Below are positions 16,592-25,111 of a stretch of 64,000 nucleotides of DNA, piece by piece. The stretch spans positions 1 through 64,000 of the forward strand of contig CALEUG010000010.1 in the NCBI GenBank assembly GCA_937920515.1. Direction: 5' to 3'. The notes under the pieces were generated by a model that was given only the letters and a program-made list of their open reading frames with translations, had not been told where the DNA came from and made no database searches. The position numbers were made by a program, and so were the translations under genes. This DNA is from an uncultured bacterium (GTDB taxonomy: Bacteria; Acidobacteriota; Aminicenantia; Aminicenantales; Saccharicenantaceae). The stretch's first letter is position 1; each line of letters opens with the position of its first letter.

Positions 16592-17475
16592 CAGACCCTT
16601 CTCTCCCTCAACTTCTCCACCATAGAATAATCGCCGTTTTTTATCAAGCCGAATTTTACTCCTGGCTTGATTTTCCCGTGAAAATCCGAGCCGGCGGTGG
16701 CCACCAGATCCAGTTCCCGGGCCAGCTCACAATAATAGTCGGTTTCTGCCCGGTCATGGTAAGAAGTGTAGACTTCCAGCCCCTTGAGCCCGAGTTCTTT
16801 CAAGACTATCAAGTCTTCTCTGGATGTCCTCTGAAAATAGGCTCCAGGGTGCGACAGTACCGGCACGCCTCCGGTGAGCGGCGCCAGGTGGAGTACCTCC
16901 TCGAGCGACATATGTCGCTTGGGGACATAGGCTGGAGCTCCTTCGGTGAAAAAGTCCTGATAGAAAACGTAGGGAGCCTTCGGCTGCTGGTCCCGGTCGT
17001 AGTATTTCCGGAGGACCGGGTTTTGACGGCTCTCCGGCTTGTCCAGAAGAATCTGGGCAATCTTAACCCCGAGCGGCGGGGTCTGCCCTGATTTTTCCCA
17101 GACTTCTTCCCAGTCTATTTCCAGACCGCTCTCCCGCAGCCTGAACACCCTGGACCGGGCTTCTTCCATACGGGAAGTTTCCACCCTGGAAATTATGTAT
17201 CTTATGGCTTCGCTCTCCCGGTTGACGAAGGGGAGCATCAGGTGAAACTCGCGGCTATCAAAAACGGTCGTGACCTCGATGCTGGGAATTACTTCCACTC
17301 CCTCCTTCTTCCCGGCCTCGATGGCTTCTGGATAGGCTCCAACCGTATCATGATCAGCAATAGCTATGGCCCGAAATCCCTCCTCCCTGGCCATTCTGAC
17401 CAGTTCTTCGGGCGAATAGTCACCGTCGCAGCTGAAGTAAGAATGGAGGTGCAGGTCAACCAATCCGTTTATCAT
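16591..17475 (-). CDS. PHP-domain phosphoesterase
   Basis: This 294-residue protein is a single PHP domain. Metal-binding motifs are visible: DLHLHSYFSCDG near residue 7, ADHD near 41, SIEV near 65, LSHPG near 218 and GSDFHG near 256. The family includes nucleoside 3',5'-bisphosphate phosphatases and RNase AM (YciV) type exonucleases, and this length and layout fit that subgroup. The substrate cannot be set from sequence alone. It is the first gene of the PHP-CvpA-Fis-like operon. Confidence 0.88.
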   Translation of the reverse strand: MINGLVDLHLHSYFSCDGDYSPEELVRMAREEGFRAIAIADHDTVGAYPEAIEAGKKEGVEVIPSIEVTTVFDSREFHLMLPFVNRESEAIRYIISRVETSRMEEARSRVFRLRESGLEIDWEEVWEKSGQTPPLGVKIAQILLDKPESRQNPVLRKYYDRDQQPKAPYVFYQDFFTEGAPAYVPKRHMSLEEVLHLAPLTGGVPVLSHPGAYFQRTSREDLIVLKELGLKGLEVYTSYHDRAETDYYCELARELDLVATAGSDFHGKIKPGVKFGLIKNGDYSMVEKLRERRV

Positions 17476-17515
17476 TGTCCAGATGAAATAATCTTAATAA
17501 CTTAATTCCAAAGAC

Positions 17516-18424
17516 TCAGGGCAAATCAGATTTCCCGGTCAGCAGCTGGTAAATTTCCAGGTAGCGCCTTGAGGTCTGCTCGATGATTTCCTCGGGAAGG
17601 GGCGGTGGAGGTGGCGTCTTCCTGTCCCAGCCGGTGCTGATCAGGTAATCCCGGACAAACTGCTTATCCAGGCTGGGCTGGGATTTTCCCGGGGCATATT
17701 CCGCCAGCGGCCAGAAACGGGAAGAATCCGGGGTAAACAGCTCATCGACGAGAATCAGCTCGTTATTTTCATCCAGGCCAAATTCGAACTTGGTATCAGC
17801 CAGGATGATTCCCCTGGAAACGGCATAGAGACTGGCTTTCTGGTAGAGTTCCAGGCTGACCTTCCTGATCTTCTCGGCCAGTTCCTCCCCGGTAATTTTC
17901 TCCATTTCCTTGAAGGTGATGTTCTGGTCATGGCCGACCTCGGCTTTGGTTGACGGGGTGAAAATCGGCTCTTCCAGGCGAGAAGACTCCTGAAGTCCCT
18001 TCGGCAATTTTATACCGCAGACCCTGCCGGTTTCCTGGTATTCCTTCCAGCCCGAACCGGAAAGATAGCCCCGGACAACGCATTCCACTGGAATGACCCG
18101 GGCCTTCTTGACCAGCATCGACCGCTTTTCCAGGAGGTCGGAGTAAGCCTGAAGTTCTTTCGGGAAATCGGCCAGTTCGGTGGAGATCATATGGTTGGGA
18201 CAAACCAGGTAGGTATGATCGAACCAGAACCGGGAGATCTGGGTCAGGACCTTTCCCTTATGGGGAATCAGGGAAGGGAGAACAAAATCAAAGGCTGAAA
18301 TCCGGTCGGTGGCCACGATGAGCAGCCTGTCGCCCAGGTCAAAAACATTTCTGACCTTGCCCTTCTTAAAAACCGTGAAGCCGGGAATATTCACTTCGCC
18401 CACAGGCTTTGTTTTCGATTCCAT
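17516..18424 (-). CDS. purC: SAICAR synthase (phosphoribosylaminoimidazole-succinocarboxamide synthase)
   Basis: This 302-residue enzyme joins aspartate to CAIR with ATP in purine synthesis. Signatures include GKVRNVFDLGD, the ATDRISAFD motif, VPVECVVRGY-type sequence (here VIPVECVVRGYLSGSGWKEY) and DTKFEFGLD. I use the ATG at 18424, with AAGGAG 7 bases upstream; a frame from 18475 adds residues outside the family. The length suits the longer, plant/yeast-like PurC group of about 300 residues. No other purine gene is adjacent. Confidence 0.96.
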   Translation of the reverse strand: MESKTKPVGEVNIPGFTVFKKGKVRNVFDLGDRLLIVATDRISAFDFVLPSLIPHKGKVLTQISRFWFDHTYLVCPNHMISTELADFPKELQAYSDLLEKRSMLVKKARVIPVECVVRGYLSGSGWKEYQETGRVCGIKLPKGLQESSRLEEPIFTPSTKAEVGHDQNITFKEMEKITGEELAEKIRKVSLELYQKASLYAVSRGIILADTKFEFGLDENNELILVDELFTPDSSRFWPLAEYAPGKSQPSLDKQFVRDYLISTGWDRKTPPPPPLPEEIIEQTSRRYLEIYQLLTGKSDLP

Positions 18425-18696
18425 CAGGTTTCTCCTTCGATTTAAATATACAGATGAAATATACAACACGGGCAAAAAAACGATTCCCGGTTATTTTAAT
18501 TAAAAAAAATTTTTAAATCAATATGGCCGGAGCTGCCGCTATCCCTGTTGGGCCCGCCCGCTCTCATTTTCGCCTGCTGATAAAAAATACAGGTACCTCA
18601 ACATCCTGCTTTCAGTCACCCGGGATTGCTGAAACAGACTTGATGAAAACTCCGACTGGCAGGCCTGCCGGCTTATGGTAGATTTTCTGGCAAATT

Positions 18697-19404
18697 TCAG
18701 CCTGGCTCTTTTATTCCGATGAAATTTACCAGGCGCCTTTCCGTCTGCCGGTCGCGGCGGTAGGAATAAAGGTCCTCCGAACAGAAAGTGCAGGCTCCCA
18801 GCTCGTAAATATTTTCAGGTCTAAGTCCGATTTCATCGGCCAGGAGCAGGCGGTTGGCCCCTCTCAGGTCGAGGTAGAACCTATCTTTATTTAAGGCAGG
18901 AGTAAAAATCCGTCCGGTATCAAACCCGGCAGCAGAGAAACCTTCCAGGACTTCGGGCCCGACCTCGTAGCATTTCTGTTCGATACAGGGACCAAGCGCA
19001 GCCAGAAGATTTTCAGGCCGGCTGCCGGATTTATCCCGCATAAGACCACAGGCCGAAACGAGAATTTTCTGCAGGGTGCTGCGCCAGCCGCAGTGAACCG
19101 CCGCCACCACCCGGTTTTCCGGGTCCACCAGGAAAACCGGCAGGCAGTCGGCAGTTTTTATTATCAACAGCAGTCCGGCCGAGGCTGTCACCAGGCCGTC
19201 TCCGGCCAGCCGGTTTTCAGGGTACTTATCAAGCAAGAATACCCGGGCCGAATGAAGTTGCTTCATGACCACTGAGCGAAACGAGGAAAGCAGGGGGTCT
19301 TTACTTAAATCTTCCAGGCCAAACCCGGCCAGTCCAAAACCATGCACCAGCCAGGGCCGGCCACTCCATTGAGTGACAGTCAAAATTTTTCCGGTAGTAC
19401 CCAT
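18697..19404 (-). CDS. pgeF: Peptidoglycan editing factor / purine nucleoside phosphorylase YfiH family
   Basis: This 235-residue protein belongs to the laccase-domain (DUF152, YfiH) family. The conserved metal and active-site residues are present: H51 in KQLHSARV, C87 in KTADCLPVF and H104 in AVHCGWRST, with GPCIEQKCYEVG near 146. Family members have purine nucleoside phosphorylase and adenosine deaminase activity, and in E. coli PgeF edits misincorporated peptidoglycan precursors. The 273 bases to purC hold only a perfect 12-base palindrome, GGCAGGCCTGCC, at 18658-18669. Confidence 0.92.
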   Translation of the reverse strand: MGTTGKILTVTQWSGRPWLVHGFGLAGFGLEDLSKDPLLSSFRSVVMKQLHSARVFLLDKYPENRLAGDGLVTASAGLLLIIKTADCLPVFLVDPENRVVAAVHCGWRSTLQKILVSACGLMRDKSGSRPENLLAALGPCIEQKCYEVGPEVLEGFSAAGFDTGRIFTPALNKDRFYLDLRGANRLLLADEIGLRPENIYELGACTFCSEDLYSYRRDRQTERRLVNFIGIKEPG

Positions 19405-19495
19405 TTCACAATCTTATAATCAACTCCCCGGTATTAATCAAGACGGCAAAGGGCCTGGCTGGAAATTAGCCCGAATTTTAGGATATGGAAACCGC

Positions 19496-19524
19496 TTACA
19501 CCAGAGCCCGGAAATTTATACAAT
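19496..19524 (+). promoter_or_regulatory. Candidate sigma-70 promoter of P1 peptidase-racemase pair
   Basis: TTACAC (19496-19501), a 17-base spacer and TACAAT (19519-19524) lie 38 bases before the peptidase start codon. Confidence 0.55.
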
Positions 19525-19562
19525 AAGAAAGTGGATTGAACGATTGAGAACAGGAGCCAGAC

Positions 19563-20708
19563 ATGAAACTGCTTGCCCTTTCCTTTCTGATATCACAGGT
19601 ACTGCTTTTTTCCAGCCCTGGCCCGGAAGAATCACGTCCCCGCGTCCGGGAATTCGGGCTTAAAATCGGGGTGTTAGAACCCGGCCCGCTTAATGCCATA
19701 ACCGATGTCCCCGGGGTCCGGGTGGGACACAGGACTCTTATCCTGGGAGACAGCATCAGGACGGGAGTCACGGCCGTAATTCCCCACCCGGGCAATGTTT
19801 TCCAGGAAAAGGTTCCGGCTGGTATTTACGTGGCCAATGGCTATGGCAAGCTCACGGGTTACACCCAGGTGGAGGAGCTGGGCTACCTGGAAACTCCGAT
19901 AATCCTGACCAACACCCTGAGCGTGCCGGAAGCCGCCGCAGCCCTGGTCGATTACATTTTATCCCTGCCCGGAAACGAGCGGGTAGAATCGGTTAACCCG
20001 GTGGTGGGCGAAACCAACGACGGCTGGCTAAACGACATCCGGGCCAGAGCTGTTAAAAAGGAGCATGTCCTGGAAGCCATCAAGGCTGCGGCCGAAGGCC
20101 CGGTGGAAGAAGGGGCAGTCGGGGCCGGCACCGGAACCACCTGTTTCAGCTTTAAGGGTGGTATAGGCACCGCCTCCAGGAAGCTTCCAGCCAGCCGCGG
20201 CGGCTGGACAGTCGGCATCCTGGTCCAGACCAATTTCGGCGGGGTGCTGCAGATTAAGGGCCTTCAGGTTGAAGAATTGCTGAAAAAAGAAACCGGGGTC
20301 GCAGGCGGGCCAGCGACTTCGGCCGGAGATGGGTCCTGCCTGATAGTGGTGGCCACGGATGCCCCACTCGATAGCCGGAATCTGAAAAGGCTGGCCAAAA
20401 GGGCCCTGCTGGGCATCGCCAGGACCGGTGGCTATTATTCCAACGGCAGCGGCGATTATGCCGTCGCCTTTTCCACGGCCCCTCAGGTCCGGCTGGCTCA
20501 CGCCGAACGGAGCCTGACCCAGAAGGTCGAGGTGGTCAGGAACGAAGCCATGTCGGCTCTTTTCCAGGCAGCAGCCGAAGCCTCGGAAGAAGCCATCCTT
20601 AATTCTCTTTTTAGAGCCCGGACCATGACCGGAAAAGACGGTCACCGGGCCGAAGCCCTGCCACTGGAGAAATTGACATCCTATCTGGAGAGATTCAGGC
20701 ATGAATAA
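19563..20708 (+). CDS. Secreted P1-family (DmpA/BapA-like) aminopeptidase
   Basis: This 381-residue protein has a likely signal peptide (about 1-19) and the P1 peptidase fold. The family activates itself by cleaving before a Ser/Thr that becomes the N-terminal nucleophile; here the site is G257-S258 within AGDGSCLIVVATDAPL. Other family patterns are DVPGVRVGH, ANGYGKLTG, VGETNDGWLND and GAVGAGTGTTCF. Members cleave D-amino-acid amides, beta-peptides or short L-peptides. The next gene, an Asp/Glu-type racemase, overlaps it by 8 bases, which hints at a shared role in unusual amino acids. Its promoter candidate is at 19496-19524. Confidence 0.92.
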   Translation: MKLLALSFLISQVLLFSSPGPEESRPRVREFGLKIGVLEPGPLNAITDVPGVRVGHRTLILGDSIRTGVTAVIPHPGNVFQEKVPAGIYVANGYGKLTGYTQVEELGYLETPIILTNTLSVPEAAAALVDYILSLPGNERVESVNPVVGETNDGWLNDIRARAVKKEHVLEAIKAAAEGPVEEGAVGAGTGTTCFSFKGGIGTASRKLPASRGGWTVGILVQTNFGGVLQIKGLQVEELLKKETGVAGGPATSAGDGSCLIVVATDAPLDSRNLKRLAKRALLGIARTGGYYSNGSGDYAVAFSTAPQVRLAHAERSLTQKVEVVRNEAMSALFQAAAEASEEAILNSLFRARTMTGKDGHRAEALPLEKLTSYLERFRHE

Positions 20709-21444
20709 AAGCAAGAAGACAGGTAAAATCGCCGGCATACTGGGGGGCATGGGGCCGGAAGCAACAGCCCGTTTTTTCGAGCTGGTCATAAAAAATACCG
20801 ACGCTGCCCGCGACCAGGAACATCTCAGGATAATAGTCTGCAACTGGCCCCGGGTTCCTGACAGGACGAAGGCCATACTCTACGGCGGTGAGAACCCGCT
20901 GCCCCAGATGATAGACGGCCTTAACATTCTGGACAGGGCCGGGGCTGAACTGGTGGCCATTCCCTGCATGACAGCCCATTACTTTTTGCCAGAACTCAGG
21001 AAAAGAACCAGGCTGAAACTCCTGGACCTGGTGGCCGGGACAGCAGGCTGGACCAGGGTCAACCTGCCGGGGGCCAGAGCGGTTGGGCTCCTGGCCACCG
21101 AGGGCACGGTGGCCACCGGCCTGTTCCAGAAGGCTTTCCGCCGGCAGAAAATAAAAATCATCCTGCCCTCACCGCAAAGCCAGAAGAAAATCATGGAAGC
21201 CATATATGGAAAAAATGGAATCAAGGCGGGCTTCAGCCACGGGCGGCCGGCCCGGCTCCTGCGGGAGGCGGCCCAAGAGCTGGTAGAAAACGGAGCCAGC
21301 GCCGTCATAGCCGGCTGTACCGAAATTCCCCTGGCCCTGAAACCGGGCCAGCTACCGGTTCCGCTCGTCGACCCGATGCTCATCGGAGCCAGGGAGCTTA
21401 TCAGACGGGCCGGGGGCCGGCTGAGGAAAATTCCGGTTTCTTGA
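20701..21444 (+). CDS. Aspartate/glutamate racemase family protein
   Basis: This 247-residue cytoplasmic protein belongs to the PLP-independent, two-cysteine Asp/Glu racemase superfamily. GILGGMGPEAT (12-22) is the family opening motif. The two catalytic Cys are present: C89 in AIPCMTAHY (most members have PCNTAH, so Met replaces Asn here) and C206 in IAGCTEIPL. It should interconvert L- and D- forms of Asp, Glu or a related amino acid. The start overlaps the end of the P1 peptidase gene, so translation is probably coupled. Confidence 0.92.
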   Translation: MNKSKKTGKIAGILGGMGPEATARFFELVIKNTDAARDQEHLRIIVCNWPRVPDRTKAILYGGENPLPQMIDGLNILDRAGAELVAIPCMTAHYFLPELRKRTRLKLLDLVAGTAGWTRVNLPGARAVGLLATEGTVATGLFQKAFRRQKIKIILPSPQSQKKIMEAIYGKNGIKAGFSHGRPARLLREAAQELVENGASAVIAGCTEIPLALKPGQLPVPLVDPMLIGARELIRRAGGRLRKIPVS

Positions 21445-21469
21445 CAAAATCACGCCAATCAAGTATAAA
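21441..21469 (+). promoter_or_regulatory. Sigma-70 promoter of rpsU
   Basis: TTGACA (21441-21446), a 17-base spacer and TATAAA (21464-21469) precede rpsU by 37 bases. The -35 box overlaps the racemase stop codon. Confidence 0.88.
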
Positions 21470-21506
21470 AATCAATGACTTTCCAGAAGTGAGGAGGTGA
21501 AACTCA

Positions 21507-21713
21507 GTGGCTTTTGTGGTTGTTGATGACGGAGAAAGTCTGGAATCGGCACTCAGACGGTTCAAGAGAAAAGTTCAGCAGGAAGCAATCATCAAGGAAA
21601 TCAAGAAGCACTCGGTCTACCTGAAGCCCGGAGAGAAGCGACGGCTCAAAGAGGCCCAGGCCCGGAAAAGAATGCGCCGCAGACTGAAAAGAGAACGCGA
21701 CTTCGAATATTGA
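21507..21713 (+). CDS. rpsU: 30S ribosomal protein S21
   Basis: This 68-residue, very basic protein is S21 of the small ribosomal subunit, which helps start-site selection on mRNA. It matches the family pattern ESLESALRRFKRKVQQE and RKRMRRRLKRE. The start codon is GTG at 21507, with GGAGG 9 bases upstream. It has its own promoter. lipA follows after 57 bases and is probably co-transcribed. Confidence 0.97.
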   Translation: MAFVVVDDGESLESALRRFKRKVQQEAIIKEIKKHSVYLKPGEKRRLKEAQARKRMRRRLKRERDFEY

Positions 21714-21770
21714 TCTCCAGTCGGGAAAGTTTTCCTTATCGGCCTGAATTGTGGATAAAGAGTAACGGGG

Positions 21771-22637
21771 TTGGACCATTTAAAAAAGCCTGACTGGCTG
21801 AAAGTCAAATTGCCTTCGGGTGGAGCTTTTTTCCAGGTGTCTGAAATTCTCAGGAGCCGCGGTCTGCATACCATCTGCCAGAGCGCCCGCTGTCCCAACA
21901 TAGGTGAATGCTGGGAAAGGCGGACGGCCACTTTCCTGATACTGGGAGACATCTGTACCCGAAATTGCGGCTTCTGCGCCGTGACCAAGGGCCAGCCCCT
22001 GCCCCTCGACGAGCGAGAGCCCGAAACCGTGCTGGAAGCTATAAGAGAAATGGGCCTGCGTTATGCGGTGATAACTTCGGTCACCAGGGACGACCTGCCC
22101 GATGGCGGGGCCGGGCATTTTGCCCGAACCATCAGGCTGATCAAAGATAATTCGCCCATAACCAGGATAGAAGTCCTGGTCCCCGATTTCGGCGGCGATG
22201 AATCCTCGCTGCGCCGGGTGCTGGAGGCCGGGCCTGACGTTTTAAACCACAACCTGGAAACAACCCTGAGCCTCTACCCGCGGATAAACCGTCCTCGTGA
22301 AAATTACTTCCGCTCGCTGAAACTCCTGAAAAGCGCGGCCGGCCTGGGGGCCATAACTAAATCCGGCCTGATGGTCGGGCTGGGCGAAAGCCGGGATGAC
22401 CTGAAGAGGGCTCTCCAAGACCTCAGGCAGGCCGGCTGCCAGCTCCTGACCATTGGCCAGTACCTGCAGCCCGGGCCCCGGCAGGTTCCCGTAGCCCGCT
22501 ACTATAAGCCTGAAGAGTTTTCTTCCTGGAAGGAATATGCCCTGGGCCTGGGATTCCGGCAGGTGGTGGCCGGCCCCCTGGTCAGGAGTTCTTACTTCGC
22601 CGAGAGCCTTTTCCAGTCGAGCAGGAGTCAAAACTGA
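21771..22637 (+). CDS. lipA: Lipoyl synthase
   Basis: This 288-residue radical-SAM enzyme inserts two sulfur atoms into octanoyl groups on lipoyl domains. Both iron-sulfur cluster motifs are intact: C36, C41 and C47 for the auxiliary cluster, and C62, C66 and C69 (CTRNCGFC) for the radical-SAM cluster. The conserved C-terminal RSSY motif is present (VRSSYFAESL). The start is TTG at 21771 with a weak ribosome site (AACGGGG); no better in-frame start gives the full N-terminal motif. The phosphoesterase ATG overlaps its stop by one base. Confidence 0.97.
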   Translation: MDHLKKPDWLKVKLPSGGAFFQVSEILRSRGLHTICQSARCPNIGECWERRTATFLILGDICTRNCGFCAVTKGQPLPLDEREPETVLEAIREMGLRYAVITSVTRDDLPDGGAGHFARTIRLIKDNSPITRIEVLVPDFGGDESSLRRVLEAGPDVLNHNLETTLSLYPRINRPRENYFRSLKLLKSAAGLGAITKSGLMVGLGESRDDLKRALQDLRQAGCQLLTIGQYLQPGPRQVPVARYYKPEEFSSWKEYALGLGFRQVVAGPLVRSSYFAESLFQSSRSQN

Positions 22638-23377
22638 TGCGCTACCTGGTCTTTTCGGATATTCATGGTAACCTGGAAGCTCTGGAAGCGGTGCTGGAGC
22701 ACGCCAGCCGGAAGAAAATAGACCATTATATCTTTCTCGGCGACCTGGTGGGCTACGGAGCCTCGCCCAACGAGGTCATACAGAAGGTTCTATCCCTGAA
22801 GCACCTGGTCATGGTCCGGGGAAATCACGACAAGGCGGTCTGCGGCCTGGATTCCATCCAGACCTTCAATCCCATCGCGGCCGCGGCCATCCAGTGGACC
22901 AGGAAAACCCTGACCAAAAAATACGTTCACCTGCTGACCGGCCTGGCCAAGGGTCCGCTGGTTGTTCACAAAAACCTCACCATCTGTCACGGGTCGCCCT
23001 TCGATGAGGATTATTACATATTCGGAGAGTTCGACGCGGTTGAAGCTTTCGGTTACTTCGATACCCAGCTCTGCCTTTTTGGCCACACCCACTTTCCGTT
23101 TGTCTATATCGAAAAAGAACAGACGGTGGAAGGCACCTTTGTCCAGGAGAACCCGTATGAAATCAGGCTGGAAAAGGGAGCCCGCTACCTCATCAACCCG
23201 GGCTCGGTCGGCCAGCCCCGCGACCGCAACCCGAAGGCCGCTTATGCCATCTATGACAGCGAGCAGCGCAGAATAAAATTCTACCGGGTTGAATACGACC
23301 TCAAAGAAAGCCAGAAAAAGATTCTGGCCGCCAGTTTACCATCCGCCCTGGCCGAAAGGCTGGGGCTCGGAATTTAA
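22637..23377 (+). CDS. Metallophosphoesterase (YfcE/MJ0936-like)
   Basis: This 246-residue calcineurin-type phosphoesterase has all metal motifs: SDIHGN (7-12), GDLVGYG (36-42), RGNHD (61-65), CHGSP and GHTH, plus the NPGSVGQPRD signature. It probably hydrolyses a small phosphodiester or phosphomonoester in the cytoplasm; the substrate is unknown. It is coupled to lipA by a TGATG overlap, with no obvious link in function. Confidence 0.93.
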   Translation: MRYLVFSDIHGNLEALEAVLEHASRKKIDHYIFLGDLVGYGASPNEVIQKVLSLKHLVMVRGNHDKAVCGLDSIQTFNPIAAAAIQWTRKTLTKKYVHLLTGLAKGPLVVHKNLTICHGSPFDEDYYIFGEFDAVEAFGYFDTQLCLFGHTHFPFVYIEKEQTVEGTFVQENPYEIRLEKGARYLINPGSVGQPRDRNPKAAYAIYDSEQRRIKFYRVEYDLKESQKKILAASLPSALAERLGLGI

Positions 23378-23864
23378 CCCGGTCCGGCCTGCAACAACGG
23401 AGCACCCCCGGGGACAGCGGCCAGCATCATTTCCACTGCTCAACCGGGATATTGTGATTATGACTGTTACTGTTTCTTCTCAATATATGAATGAATCTTC
23501 ATATATAGCCCATCTTCGTATTAGCCGGTCAAAACAATATATCCGGTAGAGGAAGAAAGATTTATAACCCCTTCTTTTTGCCAGATTTGCACCCGATCAA
23601 AACGCCCGCGAAATACTATCCTGTTTCTAAGCTTAATAGCTTAATATTCTGGCCCCGAACCATATTCTTATCCAGATATAATTTTATATATATTCACCAG
23701 GATAATATGTTTTTTATAAAACAACAGGGAGCTGAACCTCACAATTTATCAGCTGAGAATCGAAAAGGATCTGCTCACTCAACAGCCGCTTCCTGCCTGG
23801 ATGGCTTAAATCATCGCCGGACTGAAGTCAAAGGGTTGCCTTTTATCACCCGGACACTTATTTC
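23378..23864. other. Intergenic region between convergent genes
   Basis: I see no gene in this AT-rich 487-base region. It holds an inverted repeat TATATGAA-N6-TTCATATA at 23484-23505. The short open frames on the plus strand have no ribosome site and no family likeness. Confidence 0.5.
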
Positions 23865-24728
23865 CTAAAAGGTTTTCAGGCGGGGATTGGCGTAGCAGTA
23901 AACACAGGCCGCCGGGCAGCTCTGGGTGTAGCTGCCTATGTCAATCGACTCGGTGCAGAGACAATCTTTCCTCTGGGTCCGGTCCTTGGTGGTGGAAGCC
24001 GGTTCGCCTGCCGGATGAAGCCTGGAAAGCCAGGCCCCGTCGAGGCAGGAGGAAGCTTTCACCCCTGGAAGACTGGCCACTTCAGCCTGGGAGCAGCTCC
24101 AGAGTTCCAGTCCGTATTCAGCAGCCACCTTAACCAGTTTCTGAACCGCTTCCCTTTTTTCTTCCGGGCCGGGGTCGTAAAAATCAAGCCCGGTCTTCCT
24201 GGCCCTGACCACCGCCTTTTTATACCACTGGGTAAAGCTGAAGCGGACAGTGGTTATGCCCCACCGGCTTATTTCCCTGGCCAGCCCGGCAAAAAAATTC
24301 AGGTTGGTTTTTAGCTCCAGGCCCTCCCTCCAGAAGACTACAGGGTCGAACCGCACAGAAATCCTTTCCGGTCGCCCTGCCACTTCCAGCAATCGAGGGA
24401 GCTGTCCCAGGGCGGATGCCGGAGCCGGAGCTAACCTTTCAACCGAAGTGCCCCCCAGCCCGGTTATGGTGAAATGAAAATAGACCTGGGCATAATCAGC
24501 TAATATGTCTTTAAGCCCGCAACGATTCTCCAGCAGCGGCCTGAAGTTCTTGGACCAGAGAACCAGGGTGTGGACGCCTTCAGGGCTGAGGTCGACGCTG
24601 ATTTCCGACCTCCGGCCGTGATGGAAAAAACTTGCCCGGCGTTTTTTCAAACAGGCGGCCAGCCAGTCAGGATAAAAGGCTACCAGGTCCGTTCTCCTGG
24701 AAGCGCTGATTATCCTCTTCATCGCCAT
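23865..24728 (-). CDS. DUF1848 family protein
   Basis: This 287-residue protein matches DUF1848, with the opening pattern SASRRTDLVAFYPDWL and the cysteine-rich C-terminal signature CLCTESIDIG followed by SCPAACVYCYANP. The clustered cysteines suggest an iron-sulfur or metal site, and the fold is thought to relate to radical-SAM-like barrels; neither is proven. The first Met (24728) and the third-codon Met are both possible starts; no strong ribosome site is seen. It stands alone. The function of the family is unknown. Confidence 0.88.
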   Translation of the reverse strand: MAMKRIISASRRTDLVAFYPDWLAACLKKRRASFFHHGRRSEISVDLSPEGVHTLVLWSKNFRPLLENRCGLKDILADYAQVYFHFTITGLGGTSVERLAPAPASALGQLPRLLEVAGRPERISVRFDPVVFWREGLELKTNLNFFAGLAREISRWGITTVRFSFTQWYKKAVVRARKTGLDFYDPGPEEKREAVQKLVKVAAEYGLELWSCSQAEVASLPGVKASSCLDGAWLSRLHPAGEPASTTKDRTQRKDCLCTESIDIGSYTQSCPAACVYCYANPRLKTF

Positions 24729-25111
24729 CTCAAATCCTGGTTCTGATTAATTATAAGCCAGATATGAGATTGATAATACCAGCAGCCCCAATCATCTGCC
24801 GGGGCCGGAGCAAGCCGGGCCAGGGCCCAGCCCACTTTTTGGGGCATCTTCTTTCTGCCAGGCCATACTAAAACCTTAATTTTTAGAGCCTGAAAAAAGT
24901 CTGGCCGGTTGAAGGGCGTTGGTATTAGATTTTGAGAAAGCCATTTTTTCGATAATTAACATTTTTTATAGAAGCGTTCTGAAGTGAATTATTAAACCAC
25001 CTTTTGTCTCAGCCAGCTGCCGGAAGTTCTATCCGCCACTCCCCATATAAATAAATAAGTAGCATTTGCCAATCATTCTAAAACCGGATGAGAGATGAAT
25101 TTTACCGGGGG
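24729..25111. other. Intergenic region, no gene seen
   Basis: This 383-base stretch between two minus-strand genes has no convincing open frame or clear hairpin terminator. It becomes AT-rich around 24940-25080. Confidence 0.5.
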
